In this document: piece after piece, positions 1-13,822 of the stretch | Layout of the letters: every line of letters begins with the position of its first letter | How positions within the stretch are numbered: the stretch's first letter is position 1 | Source: Polytrichum commune | Lineage: Eukaryota > Streptophyta > Polytrichopsida > Polytrichales > Polytrichaceae | Assembly: GCA_950295325.1 (NCBI GenBank) | Contig: OX485805.1 | Location: 1,366,501 to 1,430,500 of the forward strand | Direction of reading: 5' to 3' | DNA: 64,000 nucleotides | Made by a program: the position numbers and the translations under genes | The notes under the pieces: generated by a model | Told to the model about the DNA's origin: nothing | The model's database searches: none | Seen by the model: only the letters and a program-made list of their open reading frames with translations

Positions 1-180
1 TTCTTCATCCACGACACACTTCATCCATCCAAGAGCAAAGTGGATGGCATCTTTCTGGGGAAGGCTGTCATCCATCACGCAGTCTGCAAGGGTCGGTCGC
101 ACATGCACCACTTTCACTTTTAGATGGGGAGTTTGTCTACCTACAATAGTCCAAGTGGATGAATGATAACAATAATAATT

Positions 181-212
181 ATCCATCCATCCATCCATCC
201 ATCCATCCATCC
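181..212. repeat. (ATCC)n microsatellite
   Basis: Eight tandem ATCC units; CATCCA words are frequent through the first 330 bp. Confidence 0.95.
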
Positions 213-1063
213 ACATGCTTCGGCACTTTGGTGGATGTGGAAACCACATGGATGGTTCCCTAACTTTCAACTTCATGATTTCCGCAAAGTCGTGAGTCAT
301 CATCTCTACATCAAAATTCACTTCAATATTAACCAATGTTAAAAAAATATTAACCAATATTAACATTATATCCACCGACCATGCCAAGCCTAGTTTAGTG
401 GGCTCATAATATTTAACGTAAGTAATATTATATTCATTATCAAAATGAACATTCTCTTTCTCATAGAACGATTATATAAGTTCATCCAAATATGTTTATT
501 ACCGAGTTTAGAATTGTTAACAAATTTTGAGCACGTAGTCCAATCTCTTTTCAACAGATGTCTTTTTGATATTTGTTCTTGGATTCACATATAATCACAC
601 GTCTATCAAATATATATATATGTGCCCGTTTAAGAGGACGGTTTGAACCAGACCCTTTTATCTCATAGAAACTATGCTCATAACGTTTACAAAGTGTGCT
701 TCGTGGGTTGTAGATTCAATGCGAATACGATTTGTCTTTCAACAAATGCCATTTAGCTCATCAACTTAATGGTCGTATCCTCCAATTGTTTGTTAATTAG
801 TTCCTTGCTTCTAGATGTTTCATTGAACTTGCATGTTGTAGATTAGCGGGAACTCTAATCAATGTCAATGAAGATGTTGACTTCCATGTCGATGTTAAAA
901 AAATCCACATTTATACTAGTCACGGTTATTCATGGTGCCGACCGAAAAAAAAACATCAACTTCATCCCGTTGAGTTATGTTATGTAACTTCATATTTGAA
1001 ATAAGAGGAGTGCTCATGTACATCATAGAGTGATCTAATTTTATTCATTATGTACAAAGAACA

Positions 1064-1449
1064 TATTGTAGCTCTCTAGTAGTTTGGGCACCTTTTTGCC
1101 TAATTATTAATTAAAGTGCAAAAAGTTAAGTTAGACAACCCAAAAAAAACTATCCTAAATTGGGAAGATTAAAAATGTGATCTAGAATAAGTTAAACATT
1201 TTTTCAAGTCATTTCTATAATTCATGAATGGTTTTTCTAATTTCATCTATGGCGGCTACAATTAACCTAAACACTTCCCTTAACCAACAATCTGTACCCT
1301 AAAGTTTATCACTTGCAATATTTGTGATTTTAGGCACTCTTTCGATGTTCTTTCTTTTTATTTGGACACACAACAAAATCGATTTCCCAAAAATTTAGGC
1401 ACCTTTAAAATTAATTATTTTCTGCCCACGCTGCTAGAGAGCTACAATA
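1064..1449. mobile_element. MITE-like element, ~386 bp
   Basis: Inverted ends TATTGTAGCTCTCTAG; the duplication is possibly TA. The inner part (CACCTTTTTGCC, AATTAATTAAAG) resembles the ends of the larger 22.7-kb element. Confidence 0.6.
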
Positions 1450-2040
1450 TACATGTTTGAAACATACTCCAATTAAAAGAAACCCAATGTAAGATGTAAA
1501 CGCCACACTGCATTGTGACACCATGAAAAATTCATCTTGACCCAAAGAATAGCAAGCTCGAGCCCCTGTTCGTCACTAGACAATCTCGAGTGTTTCCGCT
1601 AATTAAACCACCAAGTCGATATTAGTCTTTGTCTTGCGGAGATCACTACAATCCGTTACTCTAAGGAACTAGACTTTTAAGCCCATAAGCCTTAAGTTGG
1701 GCTTAAGGCTTATGGACCGTACTTCTATATTCAATTCCATTTCATCGGAATAAGCCTGGAATGTGCCCATGTAATGTAACTAACATGAACTCATGCCGTT
1801 CCAGCTTGTTGCACCTCTGCATGTGAGATATGAACCACTTTAATGTGGTCCCTGGTGATCCCAACATCCAAACAAACTTCACCATTTCCACTCACTGTTC
1901 TCGGGACAACGGCCTCACCACCACCACGTTGTCCGTTGAATAATAATTCCACTTTTGCTTTTAAACTCCTATTTTGCTTGAACCTTTCAAGGTGGCCACA
2001 TGCAAGACACACACAAAGACCGCTTTATCTCATAGGCAAA

Positions 2041-2060
2041 GGGGTGGGGGGGGGGGGGGG
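2041..2060. repeat. Poly-G run
   Basis: 20-bp G run with one T; the exact length is error-prone. Confidence 0.9.
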
Positions 2061-3789
2061 TATTGATTTATTTATTGATTCTTTTTGCGGTGCCATGACC
2101 GAGGATATTTTATGAAGTATCGAAATGTTGCCACCAAGGACTCGAAAGCTCGAGATTGTGATTTCTATATTCTCCCATGCAAACACACTAGCTTAGCCTT
2201 CTAGATACTATAAAGGAGTGTCGTATCAAAGGGAGTGGGGTGTCTTTGGGACAAGGGGTTGCTTTGTTTTTCTTCCCACTTTCACCCGATTTTTGGCCCA
2301 TCGATTTGGCGACTTTTGAAAGGGGAAAAGGGGGTCAACTCCATGGAGTAGGAAGCATCCCGTGAAGGTGGCGTGTAGTGAGATACCCAAATGGCTCCAT
2401 GGCTACTCCAACGTCACAAACATTTCAACACCGATGCATGATGATGTGGTCCAAGCGCATTGTCATAGGCATTCAACCATGTCAATGGGAAAGCTAGGCA
2501 CCCTCCAAAAGGCGGGGGCACCGGTAATTTCTAAACCAACCCGTCCATGGAAAGGTTAAAGAAAAAAAAACCCGTCCCAAAACCAGTTTGAAAATGAAGA
2601 GACCCGTCCTGCAAGAGGTATAAATAAGTCTCTTACAATGTTGGTAAAAAAATTAGAAAAAAAAACAAAAGATGTCGACATGTGACTGGTTGCAGTTGGA
2701 AACAATAGGATCTTGACAAATTATGCCTTCAATGTTCGTCAATTATCTATCTTTTGTTGTCGATTCTCATCTTTCTAGTACACCCCGTCCAAAGTGAATT
2801 TGACACGTCCAAAAACTGGTTCATTTTCTAAGATCCCGTCCATTGGAAATGTCTTTTTTTATGAACATGTCCCTAGACATGTTAGGGACCTTGTGAAAAA
2901 TCACCACTGGGCGGGGGAGAGAGAGGGAAGTATATGTTGCACTAGCTAGATGGATCTCGTCCATTGTGGGACATAATAGGTATACTCATGGATGTAAACT
3001 GTAGGTCTTTGGCACTTTTTCTTTGCTTGAATAGAAAAAGTGTAAAAGAGTTGTGGAAAGTGCTCTCCACTTGGATGAGCAACCGGTTATGACATTAAAA
3101 AAAATTCCTACAACGTAAATGATTCCTTCGTTTGTTGCAATAAGATGGATGAGTCGTAAATGGTTACGTTTTCCTACCAACCCACTTCTCCTAGAAAATG
3201 AGTCACGCGCTTAATGCAGATGGTTAGCAAAAATCCAAATCGAGGTTGTAGTTGCTTTCCTGATTAATTTTTGGAGCTCATGAAAATATCTCGATCTATA
3301 CCAAGGTGAAGGTTCTTGTGCTCGTTACGATCCACCATTGATATGTGTTACCCCGATAAGTGTTAAAATCGCATATGTGTTGAAGAAAATTGCACTCCCC
3401 CCAAAAAAAACTCCAAAAATACACTAGTAAGTGCTTATTTGTTAATTGTTAATAAGATTTATTTATTAAAAAATTGTTCCCCTCTTCAAATGAATCTACC
3501 TCAATAAGTGTTAATTTGTTTTAGGGTTTTGTGTTGCGTGATTGAGAGGTACACTTTGTATACAATAGTTCCCTCTCTCTCTCCAAAGGCAAGAGGAAAA
3601 TATCGCCTCCAAATGCACCTCTCATTCATCCAACATAAAAACCCTAAAATAATATGCAACCTAGAGGTTGATTCTTTTGATCTATTTGACATCAAAATCA
3701 CCTTTAGAAACTATGGATTAGACAGTCTAGTCAAAGCAAATGCAGATTAAATCTCATCCACAAACCTATAAGGGAGTCAAGTTTTAATG

Positions 3790-4110
3790 TTGGATGGATG
3801 AGGGGTGCGCTCGTATTCAACAATTTCATCGCCGATTGCACATCCAAAACAGACATCTGAAGAACATTCTACCGTGCATTTTGAGCTCAATATATCTATC
3901 TGTTCCTTAGTCATTATTGGAGCAAATGCATAATTAATCCATTGCAAGGAGAGTAAAGAACTACAACCAACCGCCCAAACGTCACCCATGAGGTCATCCA
4001 AAGGAAAATTATACGAATATTCCCATATGCTTGCCTATTTGGCTCCAAACAATTCTCAAATAACATTTGATGTGGATTTAAAAAAATAAATATAATTGGG
4101 TAAAATTGAA
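3790..4110 (-). pseudogene. Possible protein kinase fragment
   Basis: Minus-strand pieces ENCLEPNRQAYGNI and, in the next frame, PLDDLMGDVWAVGCSSLLSL and FAPIMTKEQIDILSSKCTVE resemble the kinase subdomain IX region (D-WAVGC). A frame change separates the two and nothing recognisable lies upstream. The match is short, so it could be chance. Confidence 0.3.
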
Positions 4111-5047
4111 ATAAATTCTTAAAACCAAAATGTAGTGGCAAATGTTGTTCAATCATGAATCATCACGATTGGTGAAGCTCAATAACGTCTTGTATAGCTG
4201 CACTTCTAATCTCAACATATACCTTTTTAATTTGACTCATATGAGCATAAAATTTTGCCTTAACCCCCTACATGCTATCAAAATTCATGAAGAAATTCGA
4301 CTTGGCCATATTTGAATCATGTGTATGTGCTCGAAGAGATTTGTGCTAGTACCCATGGAACAATTTTTGCCATCTTGGTTTCATGTTCTCAATGTTACCA
4401 CATAATTTTCTTAGGGTGATGGGTCCCAACCAATGTGGTAACAATAAGTGATGTTTCCCACAAATATACTATATCTATGAAGGATTCAAGAGCATTGTGC
4501 GGTATAAGGGAATGGTCTTTATAGTAGATACTCCAAACTATTTGAAGTTAATATGTAAGAATGTGGGACTAAAATAAAATATAGTAACACGTGCACATTA
4601 GCAAAGACACATCCAAACATGTATACATTTCATATTTGGATGTGTAATACCTATATATTAGTTATTTTTTGACAATTGTTGTTTAGGTAAAAAAACTTAT
4701 GTGTCATGTAGATCAAATCCAACCTTAAGCTTAAAAGTAACATTGTGTTCCAAAATAATACATTTTTACAATCTTCAAATGTTTGTAGTCGGTACATAGT
4801 GTTGATTTTAGGTTATACGTTGGTTTTGAGCATGTCTACCTTCATGTTATATCTCATAAGAAAACAATATAAGTTTCACTACCGTTTAAGACCCAAACTA
4901 CATTGCCAATTATCTTGAACATATCATAAGAAGTGCTAGGGAAAAATATTGGCTTAAATAAACAACATGTTGCCTTTCTATGATCAAAAGTGTTGTGTAC
5001 ACTAAAATGAACACATCTATAATAGAGTTATTTATTAATTTACCCAT

Positions 5048-5334
5048 AGTTTTGGTCGGGAGTTGGTTGTTTTGCACACAATTTTTTCACATTTTGTAAG
5101 TTTTTGGCACATGCTCAGAGTCAATGTGGAGGTTTGAACAAAATTATCAGTTTATTCAGGGCCAAACTCATTTTGACATGCCAAAAAAGGTGTTAAAATG
5201 AGCTTGGCCCCCAATTAATTGATATAGAATGTTCTTTGTTTAAGCCTCCGCACCGACTCCAAGCATGCACCAAAAACATACCAAACATGAAATAGAATTT
5301 GTATGCAAAACAACCAACTCTTGACCAAAATTAC
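5048..5334. mobile_element. Fold-back element, ~287 bp
   Basis: Nearly the whole element is two ~140-bp inverted arms (TTTTGGTCGGGAGTTGGTTG matched by CAACCAACTCTTGACCAAAA) around 5,186. Confidence 0.65.
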
Positions 5335-5784
5335 GGTTGAATTATGAGATCAATAATAATTACCAATCATTTTGAGATTGAGTGCTCACACACACGCTAT
5401 GTGTCTCCACCATGTAAAATGAACAAACGTAAGCAAAAACCACCTATTGATTATACATGGCATTCCAATTGTGTGAAGCATAGAGTGCTCAAATCATGGC
5501 ATTTTGAACCAACAATGTCACCATGATTGCCTTACCAATCAAGTCCCAATTTTATTGTTGGACGGCCTTGATAAGTTATGTGACTCTCCTAGTACAACAC
5601 GAGGTAATGGTGGTTAATGCAAAACTTGCCCCCTATAACTTACAATCCATTGCCCACCCATCAAATTCTAATAACGTCCATAATGACTCACGCCACATCT
5701 TGGGTCTTTGAGTTCAATAATGACACCACAAATAGCAACTGCATTATTTTGAACTCTTCATCTTGAAGTGATTCTCCATCTGGT

Positions 5785-5900
5785 CCGAGATGACCCTAAA
5801 CTACTGGGTGATAGTGGAGAGGTACCCATTTTCAAATGGAGTGGTTGGCAATTCGATTCCCGCTGTGAAATCTTCTCTCTACTTGACGGGAAAAACTAGC
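5785..5900 (+). repeat. Dispersed repeat, possible SINE remnant, copy 1
   Basis: GGTCCGAGATGACCCTAAAC, GATAGTGGAGAGGTACCCA and AAATGGAGTGGTTG recur at 48,207-48,300. AATTCGATTCCCGC weakly resembles a pol III box B. SINE status is a guess. Confidence 0.35.
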
Positions 5901-7338
5901 TAGATAGGTATGAAACTGAGAGTCCACCCACCACAAGGTAAGCAGTAAACCCATCCTATACCAAAAGGATTCTTGAGCAAGGTAGCACCAATAGGCTCAA
6001 ATTCACATTGAATTGCCGGACGCTGGTTATTTATTATTTATGATACTCCATCAAGGTATCCATTGTGGTGACCCATTTGAGAGCTACTATATAACAAGGC
6101 GTGTAGTTCAAAATGGACATCAAAAGGACACCTTATACACAAAATGGAGCACACGGTGGTGGTGGTGATGGTGAGGTTGTTGGTGTCTTGTCGTTCCAAA
6201 AACAGTCAATTGTTGATGGCGGCATGTTAAGCGCACGGTACGTCCAGGGATGGCCCATGAGATTAATTCATATAGACGAGTGCAATAGGTTGGGATGGCA
6301 TGGGTCCATACTCAGACACTAGGGACATGGTTACATTTTCAAGTGGATCTTGAAACAAACATCAATTCTAAAACTATCAATTTTTTGAAAATTATAACAT
6401 CGATTTATAGCAAAAGACATGCATGGGCGTTGAGGCCGTCCTTGTGTTGTTGCCCACCGTTGTCCACCATTCTAGAAAGGTGGGGGACCACATGTCCAAC
6501 AAGTCAAGACGACATGGTTCAAATTGGTGTACTTATGATGAGATTGAGTTACGTGCTCAATAAGATAAACCGTATTAGGTTTGTTATCGAACACATTTGG
6601 AAGGACCTATGCGATGGCTTAAAGAAAGATAGAATCTTCACTTCAAAGACCTCAATATATATATATTTTTACATCTCAACTTCAATCTCGAGACTTGAAA
6701 TCACATCCTTCACTATTCACACTTTCTAATTGGATGAGATTCATTTATTTATTTTTACTTTTTTGGATCCCACACTCAAAAATGGTTGTAGAGTTGGATG
6801 CGCCCACAATAGGGACATGTGAAAACCGTTGCAAGTATAGAAGCGAGGGCTTAAAGATCTCCTGTGCTTTACGAAATCATAACAAGTCTCACGTGAGTGG
6901 TGTTGACGTAGTTTCGTTTGCTAAAGTCACACCCTATAGGGATACACGGTCCACGCAAAAACCCTAAAATACACAATCTTCAAGAAAAGAAAAAGAAAAA
7001 ATAACGCTCGTGTTTTCACACGAGCATGACTACGAGCCCGTTGGCCTCACAATCTTCATATGAAACGTCATAGCACTCACATGAACATATATGGATTTCA
7101 GCCACAAAGCCTACGGGGGCGATGGGGAGGGGTGTTGTGAAAACTTACACTTCCATTTTTAAAAATTATTAACAAATAAAAAATAAAAATCATACCAATT
7201 GAACTCCCACTAGACTAAAATCACAGTCAAAGACCCTCATCTAGGCGTTGATTCAAGTAGAAATAAAAAACCACCGGCATAGAATGTCTCTCTGCATTTT
7301 CACCCTCCCCCGGTAGGTCTCACAAAACTCTACCCTTA
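5901..7338. other. Gene-free stretch
   Basis: Open frames up to 144 codons (6,295-6,729) show no domain or codon pattern I recognise; no repeats of note. Confidence 0.5.
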
Positions 7339-7916
7339 GGGCCACTTCACACACAAGGCTGAAGGCCCTTGACCATGGCAATGTAAGAGCTCTCATTGGT
7401 CGAAAAGGCGGAGACCGTCCAAGTTCACTTCACACTAGGAGGTGAAGGCCTAAAGGCCCAAAGAAAAGTTCGTGGATGAAAAGTCTACATGGAGTCCTAC
7501 ATGGCTAGTTGTGGATAAGGGTGCATGGTCTACCGTAATTTGCGTCAGACCCACCTCCAAGAGGTGGGCTTGACGCAAATTCTGGGAGACCATGACTTTT
7601 TTAATACTTTTTCCAGCAGGACAGATTTTAGGACAGACTGCATGGCAGATTCCAGGACAGACAAACACCACCAAGTAGTTATCTTAAATTAATAAACTTG
7701 GAGACATATTATATTAAACCAAATCCTCCCCTCTTTTTCCGTCAACAAAATATGCAATGGTCCCGCAACATGGTTCATTCTCACTTCACACTATGCTTGA
7801 GGGCCAAAGACTACATAAAATGGCTTTCCCAACACCCATGGTATGGCCTTTGGATGAGAGTCAAGGGTCCTCACCATTACAAGGTCACGGCTCTTGGCTC
7901 ATGTGTGAAGTGGCCC
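7339..7916. mobile_element. Fold-back Harbinger-type MITE, 578 bp, family H3
   Basis: Inverted ends GGGCCACTTCACACA, with TTA on both sides (7,336-7,338 and 7,917-7,919). The interior has a near-perfect hairpin at 7,538-7,582 (TTTGCGTCA...TGACGCAAA around ACCCACCTC/GAGGTGGG). Same family as the 24.6-27.1 kb cluster. Confidence 0.75.
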
Positions 7917-7984
7917 TTAGGGAAGCCCATCGCATCTCTTAACACCCCTTGCTTTTGGAAAATGGCACCATTGAGCACTCATGA

Positions 7985-8012
7985 TTATATATATATATAG
8001 AGAGAGAGAGAG
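7985..8012. repeat. (AT)n(AG)n microsatellite
   Basis: Compound dinucleotide repeat. Confidence 0.9.
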
Positions 8013-9849
8013 AATCCTTTTCTCTTCTATTTACAAGGCATGAATTTGTGAGTTGCAATGGGGACTCGTTTCTCAGTCAACGAGGGATTTTAGAAAGTGA
8101 TGGTCACTCCTGTAAACATACATAGTCTAAATTCGTTGGGTCCAAAAAAAATTCTCCCAATCAAAAGGATCACTTGATTTTGGAGTGTGTTTGATCTTAA
8201 CCCCCAGTGTAAAACCCACCCTGTGTAGCTCCCAAGGTGCCTCATTCGTGCGGTGGTAGGTGGGTGGGTGGGTGGGGTGCACGAGTTATGTGGAAATGTT
8301 CTGGACTGATGTGGAGTTCCATGTGCAAGGCTTGTCTCGAGTTTCTCACCGGCACATGGCCTAACTTCCACAAGTTTTAGGTATTAATTACGAATCCAGT
8401 AAGACACTTGCACCGTTTGTGGTGATGTTCAACGTTTCAATCGTACTTAAGGGCTTAGCCCCTAAAGGCTGAGAGAAATCTACCCAAACTTGCTTTAAGA
8501 AGTTCATTCTAATTCTAATTCTAAATTACAAAATATGTGCATTTAATGGTGGATTTGATCATACAAATTTTATCTTTGTAGAGTTCGAATTGTTCACACA
8601 AATTTTCAACCGGTCACATATCTTAAATCATAATTTGATTACAATGTAAAACTTATGTGTTGGTATGGCCAAGTAGAGGTAGTTGCTTGGACAAAAATAT
8701 CCTTCTCGCCTTTAGGTCAAGGGAAGTGGACCTAAAACATATACGTTTATGATTGACCCGCTTCTACTTGCATATCTTATGATGAACCAAGGTGGAAAGT
8801 TTAAAATATATATTATCGGGATTATATTGTGGTAAAAATCAAGGAAGCATTAAAAATGTTCAATAGGTGTTTTTTTTTAAAACCCTGCAACCTACTTTGA
8901 GTCTTGTAGGCTTTTATGGCTAAGATGAACATGCCTAATTTAATCCAAAATAGGAATTGTACACCTATATTTAAGTGGTACATGGGGTGTATGCGATTAG
9001 GTGTGGATTTAAGAACAATTAAACAAAGCACGTGTTTAGAAGAGATTGGACTACATGCTCCATATTTGTAATTATTCTAAACTCAATATTCAACACAATT
9101 TTTTGTGCATCAAAACACACTACATGTTAGTAACCCTTAAATTTCAGTCTTTGTTAATGATTTTTATTACATGAGGGAAATCATGAGGTTTTAGGCATGA
9201 TAACTTTTCTTTCCAAAGGCAACCATATAATGCAACTTGCATTCTTAACCAACTGTAGGAAAGGTCAAGTGATTTCACTCTAAATTGAAAGTATGGTTAT
9301 TTCTTAAACTAAAATACTCTAAAATAATTTGGTGGAGGTCAATGATAATGCTTTTTTTAAGATTAAGATTAAAATTGTGGTTCTATTTTAAATTTATCCT
9401 TCATGATATTCTTTTCTTTGTCATTGCCAATTGCACTTTGCAATACTGTTTGATTTGAAGTTAACCACTCCAATTGGCCTATGATACGCAATACTCAAAC
9501 CCCAAACTATGTAAGAATAATAATGCGTTTTTTTTTTTTTTTTGGGTCAATATCAATAAAGGAATCATGCAAAACCCTAAACCCCCAAACCCCAAGGACT
9601 AATCAAGAAGGTTTCAAGTGTTGGGTTGTGAAAGAGGGGAGGACGTGTGATAAATATCTCCCTCATTGTTTGGGCAAAGGCTACAATTGTGGTTCTAGTA
9701 TACTTGTGCTCAAAGCTATCTTTACAACAATTTTCAATATATTAGACATGTTTGAATATAAAGGTTCAAGTATAATTCAAGCATGTGATATTTAAGGCTC
9801 ATTCCAAAGTAAACTCTTGAAATTTATGTGAAACCGAATGCTTTGTGAT
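8013..9849. other. Gene-free AT-rich stretch
   Basis: Nothing recognised. A 104-codon frame (9,481-9,795) has a poly-T-encoded Phe run and looks random. Confidence 0.55.
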
Positions 9850-11722
9850 AACTTCTTATCGGCAAGCTTGGACTAGTGGATCTAGATGTTCCTAAGACCA
9901 ACCTATTGGTTAAGTGAATCATTATAGCTATAAAACCGGATGAATCCAACTTACAAGTCATGCTTCAATTTAGGTTAAATTAAACCCAATCCAAGGGAGA
10001 AGTTGGGGGGTCAACCTCGATTGGTTTCCTAGCAAACAACAACTCCATATCTTTGGATCCAAAATGTAGGGACATATTAATACAACATGGAAACTCATGG
10101 TAGAAGGCACGCACCAACTTCCTCCCCGTGACTTGTTAGGACTACTTCACTCAAACATTTGGTGGTTGAAGGGCCTAACACTCATTGACAATGGTTTTTC
10201 CTTAGCTAGGGCTCATGAACTTTACCTGGAAGGCATCCATCGTGTTAAGGACATTTGGGACATTGAATACCGTACCTTTCATTCTTGGGATGAGGCACAA
10301 ACTAAATTTCACCTTACCCACAAATATGATGAAGATTGGGCCAATCTTACTTCCAAAATCATTGACCAATGGAGGCATTTTTTGGAGAATGACCCTGACA
10401 TCACCCATCCCAGTGAATGGGTTGGCATTTACATTGACAGAGCCACCGACTCAGAGTTGGTTCTTCAATGCTCGGTTGAGTACACCCCTTCTTACTTGCA
10501 TCAACACCAACTCTCCTTGCCTCTCCTGGTTAGATATTTTACGGTTAGCACACATTCTCAATGTTTTAGCAAATGCCACAACCTGTCTGGAGACTTCACG
10601 GGGTTCTTCCATGCAATGAAAATTATCTTCACCACATGAGGTCAAAGGAAACAAGAAATCTTTTTTTTCTATGGGAAAATGGGTCAACCTTGTGTGGAAC
10701 CCATATCGTTGGTGGTCGATTGAAGGGTACTATTTTCTTCACTATACCACTAAGTTCCGAAAGGACTCCGTTGTCAATGATGCCCCATGCATGACTAGAG
10801 CGGTGGAGAAATGGCAAGGGTATTTTATGGGGAATAACAAGTTTTACTAGTCTCAAGTTTGGGACCCAATCCGCTCATACAAGGAAGCTACCTTTATGTG
10901 GCCCCTTTGACACAAAGCTATTGTGGTCAACAAATGGAGGGCTTGCATTGCCCATGCTTCCATCTCCAAACAATACATTTTTTGCCTTCCCAACACTAGT
11001 GAGTTGGTTAAACATAAGTTTTGGGATTGCATCCAAGCATGGAGAGCTTGGCACTGGGCCGCTTTCGTCATGCTTGAATTATGTGAGGTCAAAACCGGTA
11101 ATTATGATAGCTTCAATTGAAACCAAACCCTCTTTGGGGAAAGGATTCCTAAGAAGCTTGCTAAGAAGGTCATGATTTGGCACCTCTTCCATGGCATGAC
11201 ACTTTGGACCATATGGGTTGAATGCAATGACAAGGTGTTTAACCAAGAATGTTGGCATGAATCCAAGGTTAAATACCTCATTTGAGATGACCCCATCATG
11301 TACACCGAGATGGCTTGGGCAAGGGTGGATAAATATGTTAAGATTAACATTTTTCTGCCAAAACTCTCCTTAAGGGCTTCAATGACACTTGGGTTGCCAT
11401 GATCATCCTTTGTATAAGGAGTACGATGAAAGTCACTTGGAATTGGACAATACATGGCCTAAGGTAGCTCTGGTTCTTGGTCCTTTCGTTGTTTTTATGG
11501 TAGTTTGGGGTTTGCCATTGGTTGGTGGGTTGGGATGGTGGGTTGTCCTCAGTAGGGTTATTGTTACTTGGTTTCTTGTGCTTTTTGCATGGCAATGTGG
11601 TCCATCTAATGGGCTCCGCCTCCCCTTGAAGTGGGTGTGTCTTCCTTGGATCTTAATGCATTTGGCATTGACTGTTTGGCTTTTTGTTGCATGAAGATTA
11701 AAATCAATTTTTAAAAAAAATA
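9850..11722 (+). mobile_element. Decayed LINE (non-LTR retrotransposon), 3' half of ORF2
   Basis: Plus-strand frames give the C-terminal part of a plant LINE ORF2. In order: KLGLVDLDVPKTNLLVK, WKLMVEGTHQLPPRDLLGLL with RVKDIWDIEYRTFHSWDEAQ (180-codon open piece 10,097-10,639), KWVNLVWNPYRWW, then a zf-RVT-like segment (VVNKWRACIAHA...CLPNTSE...HKFWDCIQAWRAW). After that come IWHLFHGMTLWTIWVECND and a non-coding tail ending in an A-rich run at ~11,700-11,722. The reverse transcriptase catalytic core and endonuclease are absent (5' truncation), and in-frame stops and shifts show it is inactive. Confidence 0.75.
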
Positions 11723-13822
11723 TAGTGTCATGATATCATGACTTTTCTTTGTCTTCCATGACACGCAGGTGAGAAAATTTATTGACATTCCATATCACAT
11801 ACCCTAGGGAGCAAGCAGAGTCAAGGCTACGTAAAAAGTGCTCCGGTATACTAAAATCACAATTCTTTTGGTCAAACGCCTAAAGGAAAGTAGCAGAGTG
11901 TTGTTTAAATTGGATTTTTTTTGCATGGCGCCGTCTATTGTTGTGTTAGGTATTCAAATATAGAATATGAAGATAAGATCTCCAAAACTCAACATTAAAA
12001 GTATTGCTCAAAAGGTAATGACTAAATATGGTTTTTGACGTAGACTTCATGACCTTAAATATTTTGAAGTTCGAATTTTTCCATATTCCTTGAATTCATC
12101 ATAAACTCGAGGGCATGATTACAAAAAATTGTGGGAAAAACATCAATTTGATGTAATTTCATCATGTTTCAAGCAATTGTTTAGGCAATTACGTGTTCAA
12201 TATATCCACTTGCACACTACTTGCATCATCTTCTAAAACATGTAGACCTTTCTTGAAAAACATTTCGTCAACATAAATTACTGGCTTTGTGAATCAATGT
12301 GTTTCTCAAATGTTTGTGATTTCTTCCTCCACAAAAGTCAAAGTCAATACATAGTTTTGAATCACTTTCACTTAAACCTATCCAAGGTAACATAGTTGTG
12401 TACTTGACCGTGCTTGCGCCCCCTATTCAAAGAGGAGAATATATAATCAAAAAGAATGTTTTCTTTCTTTGATTTACACACAAGTTGCAACTATGGTGGA
12501 ATCCTTTTGAAACCCAAAGACAAACCATAGCCCATGTTTTCTCGAACCATGTTATGATGCTTGTAGTAGGGGAGCACATGACCAATGATGCTTACTAAGA
12601 TCGATCACATGTCGGTGGGCACCACACATGTCAAGAATCGATCCCAATTTCCATAAAATTTGAGGTTGCGTGAAGTAGAATGATGCGGGCCACGCATCTT
12701 TGGGGAAGAAGGAGCTTGGCCTTCCTAGTCCAAGACTTTTCGTGGCCGTAGACAACCCCAAAAGTACCATTGCTTCCGGCTTATTGTGCCCACTTGGCAA
12801 ATGTGAAGCACAAACACTTTTGGTGCACATGTTGCCACCTTGTCAAAGCTCGGGTGCATTAAAAAAATTACGATTTTCATAATGTACCATCATCAATTAT
12901 GCCGAGTGATCGAGGAGCATATTAAAACCCTAGAACTCATGTAGTCACTTCAAAACCGAGGTGCACTCATGTCAAGGAGGCTACGAGTAGTGAGGACTTT
13001 TTAAATGATGCCCATTTGAGACCCCTTTTTGTGAAAGGAAGCTTAACCATTAATCGCTCCAAAGGGTTTGGGTTGAAGAGAAGTTTAATTGAAGCTCTTC
13101 TCTACTTAAGCAAGTCTTTGGTGGGTCTCTCTACCTTTAACATTAGAAGCATATTGTGATTCTAAATTTCTAGTAATGTCAAGGTCATAACGAATATATT
13201 TGAAATAGGTTCATAAACTCTAGTTCGTAACGAACATTTGTATACATGTTCTACTTGAACTAGATATTGTAAACGATATGTGAAGTGTGTAACTATAGTC
13301 TTGAGATTTAGAAAAGAAGAATTGAATGAAAGAGGCCAAAGTCTTATGGGAAAGACCATACCTCCCTTGACCAAGCACATGGTCATTGTTTAGTATAAGT
13401 AGGGTAGATTTTCCCATAGTCAAGGGGCTACAATTGAATGTTGTGTAATATTTTATTTATTTTTACCTTTTCAAAATCTATAAAATTATCTTTTAAAGTT
13501 GTGAGGAAATCGTCTATTGTGTAAGTGACTCATTGTGCTTCAACAGTTGAACATTGTCCAAGTAATCGAAAGGCAACCAAGGGGATTATATCGGTGTGTC
13601 GATTTCCTCGTACATTTTTTTTATGAATGACTCAAAGTATTGATGAATATAAGTCTTAATCGTTGGTTGAATGATACATTGGAGATTGTCTTGTAGTGAA
13701 AGCGTGTTGTGGGATCGATGTGCAAATCTATGGACTATGTTGAGCCTAGAGTGAAGGCGAGATTCTCACTCTAAGTGAGTAAATTGCAAGTTAAGGTGCA
13801 ATCTCGTATGGCGAAACACTAA
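11723..13822. other. Gene-free AT-rich stretch
   Basis: Nothing recognised between the LINE tail and the H1 MITE. Confidence 0.55.

Larger units (their letters stand above)
1450..5047. other. Gene-free AT-rich stretch
   Basis: Holds a short hairpin at 1,684-1,711 (CATAAGCCTTAAG/CTTAAGGCTTATG), scattered CCCGTCC words at 2.5-2.9 kb, and the possible kinase fragment at 3.8-4.1 kb. I see no other gene; open frames are short and lack domains. Confidence 0.6.

Noticed and set aside
5785-5900. tRNA or tRNA-derived gene
   Set aside because: Only a weak box B-like word; no cloverleaf arms could be paired. Kept only as a dispersed repeat.
7698-8000. 100-codon plus frame
   Set aside because: Mostly the right end of an H3 MITE plus a microsatellite.
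9572-9596. Telomere-like CCCTAAACCCCCAAACCCC
   Set aside because: Only one perfect motif in an A/C-rich stretch; not a real interstitial telomere array.
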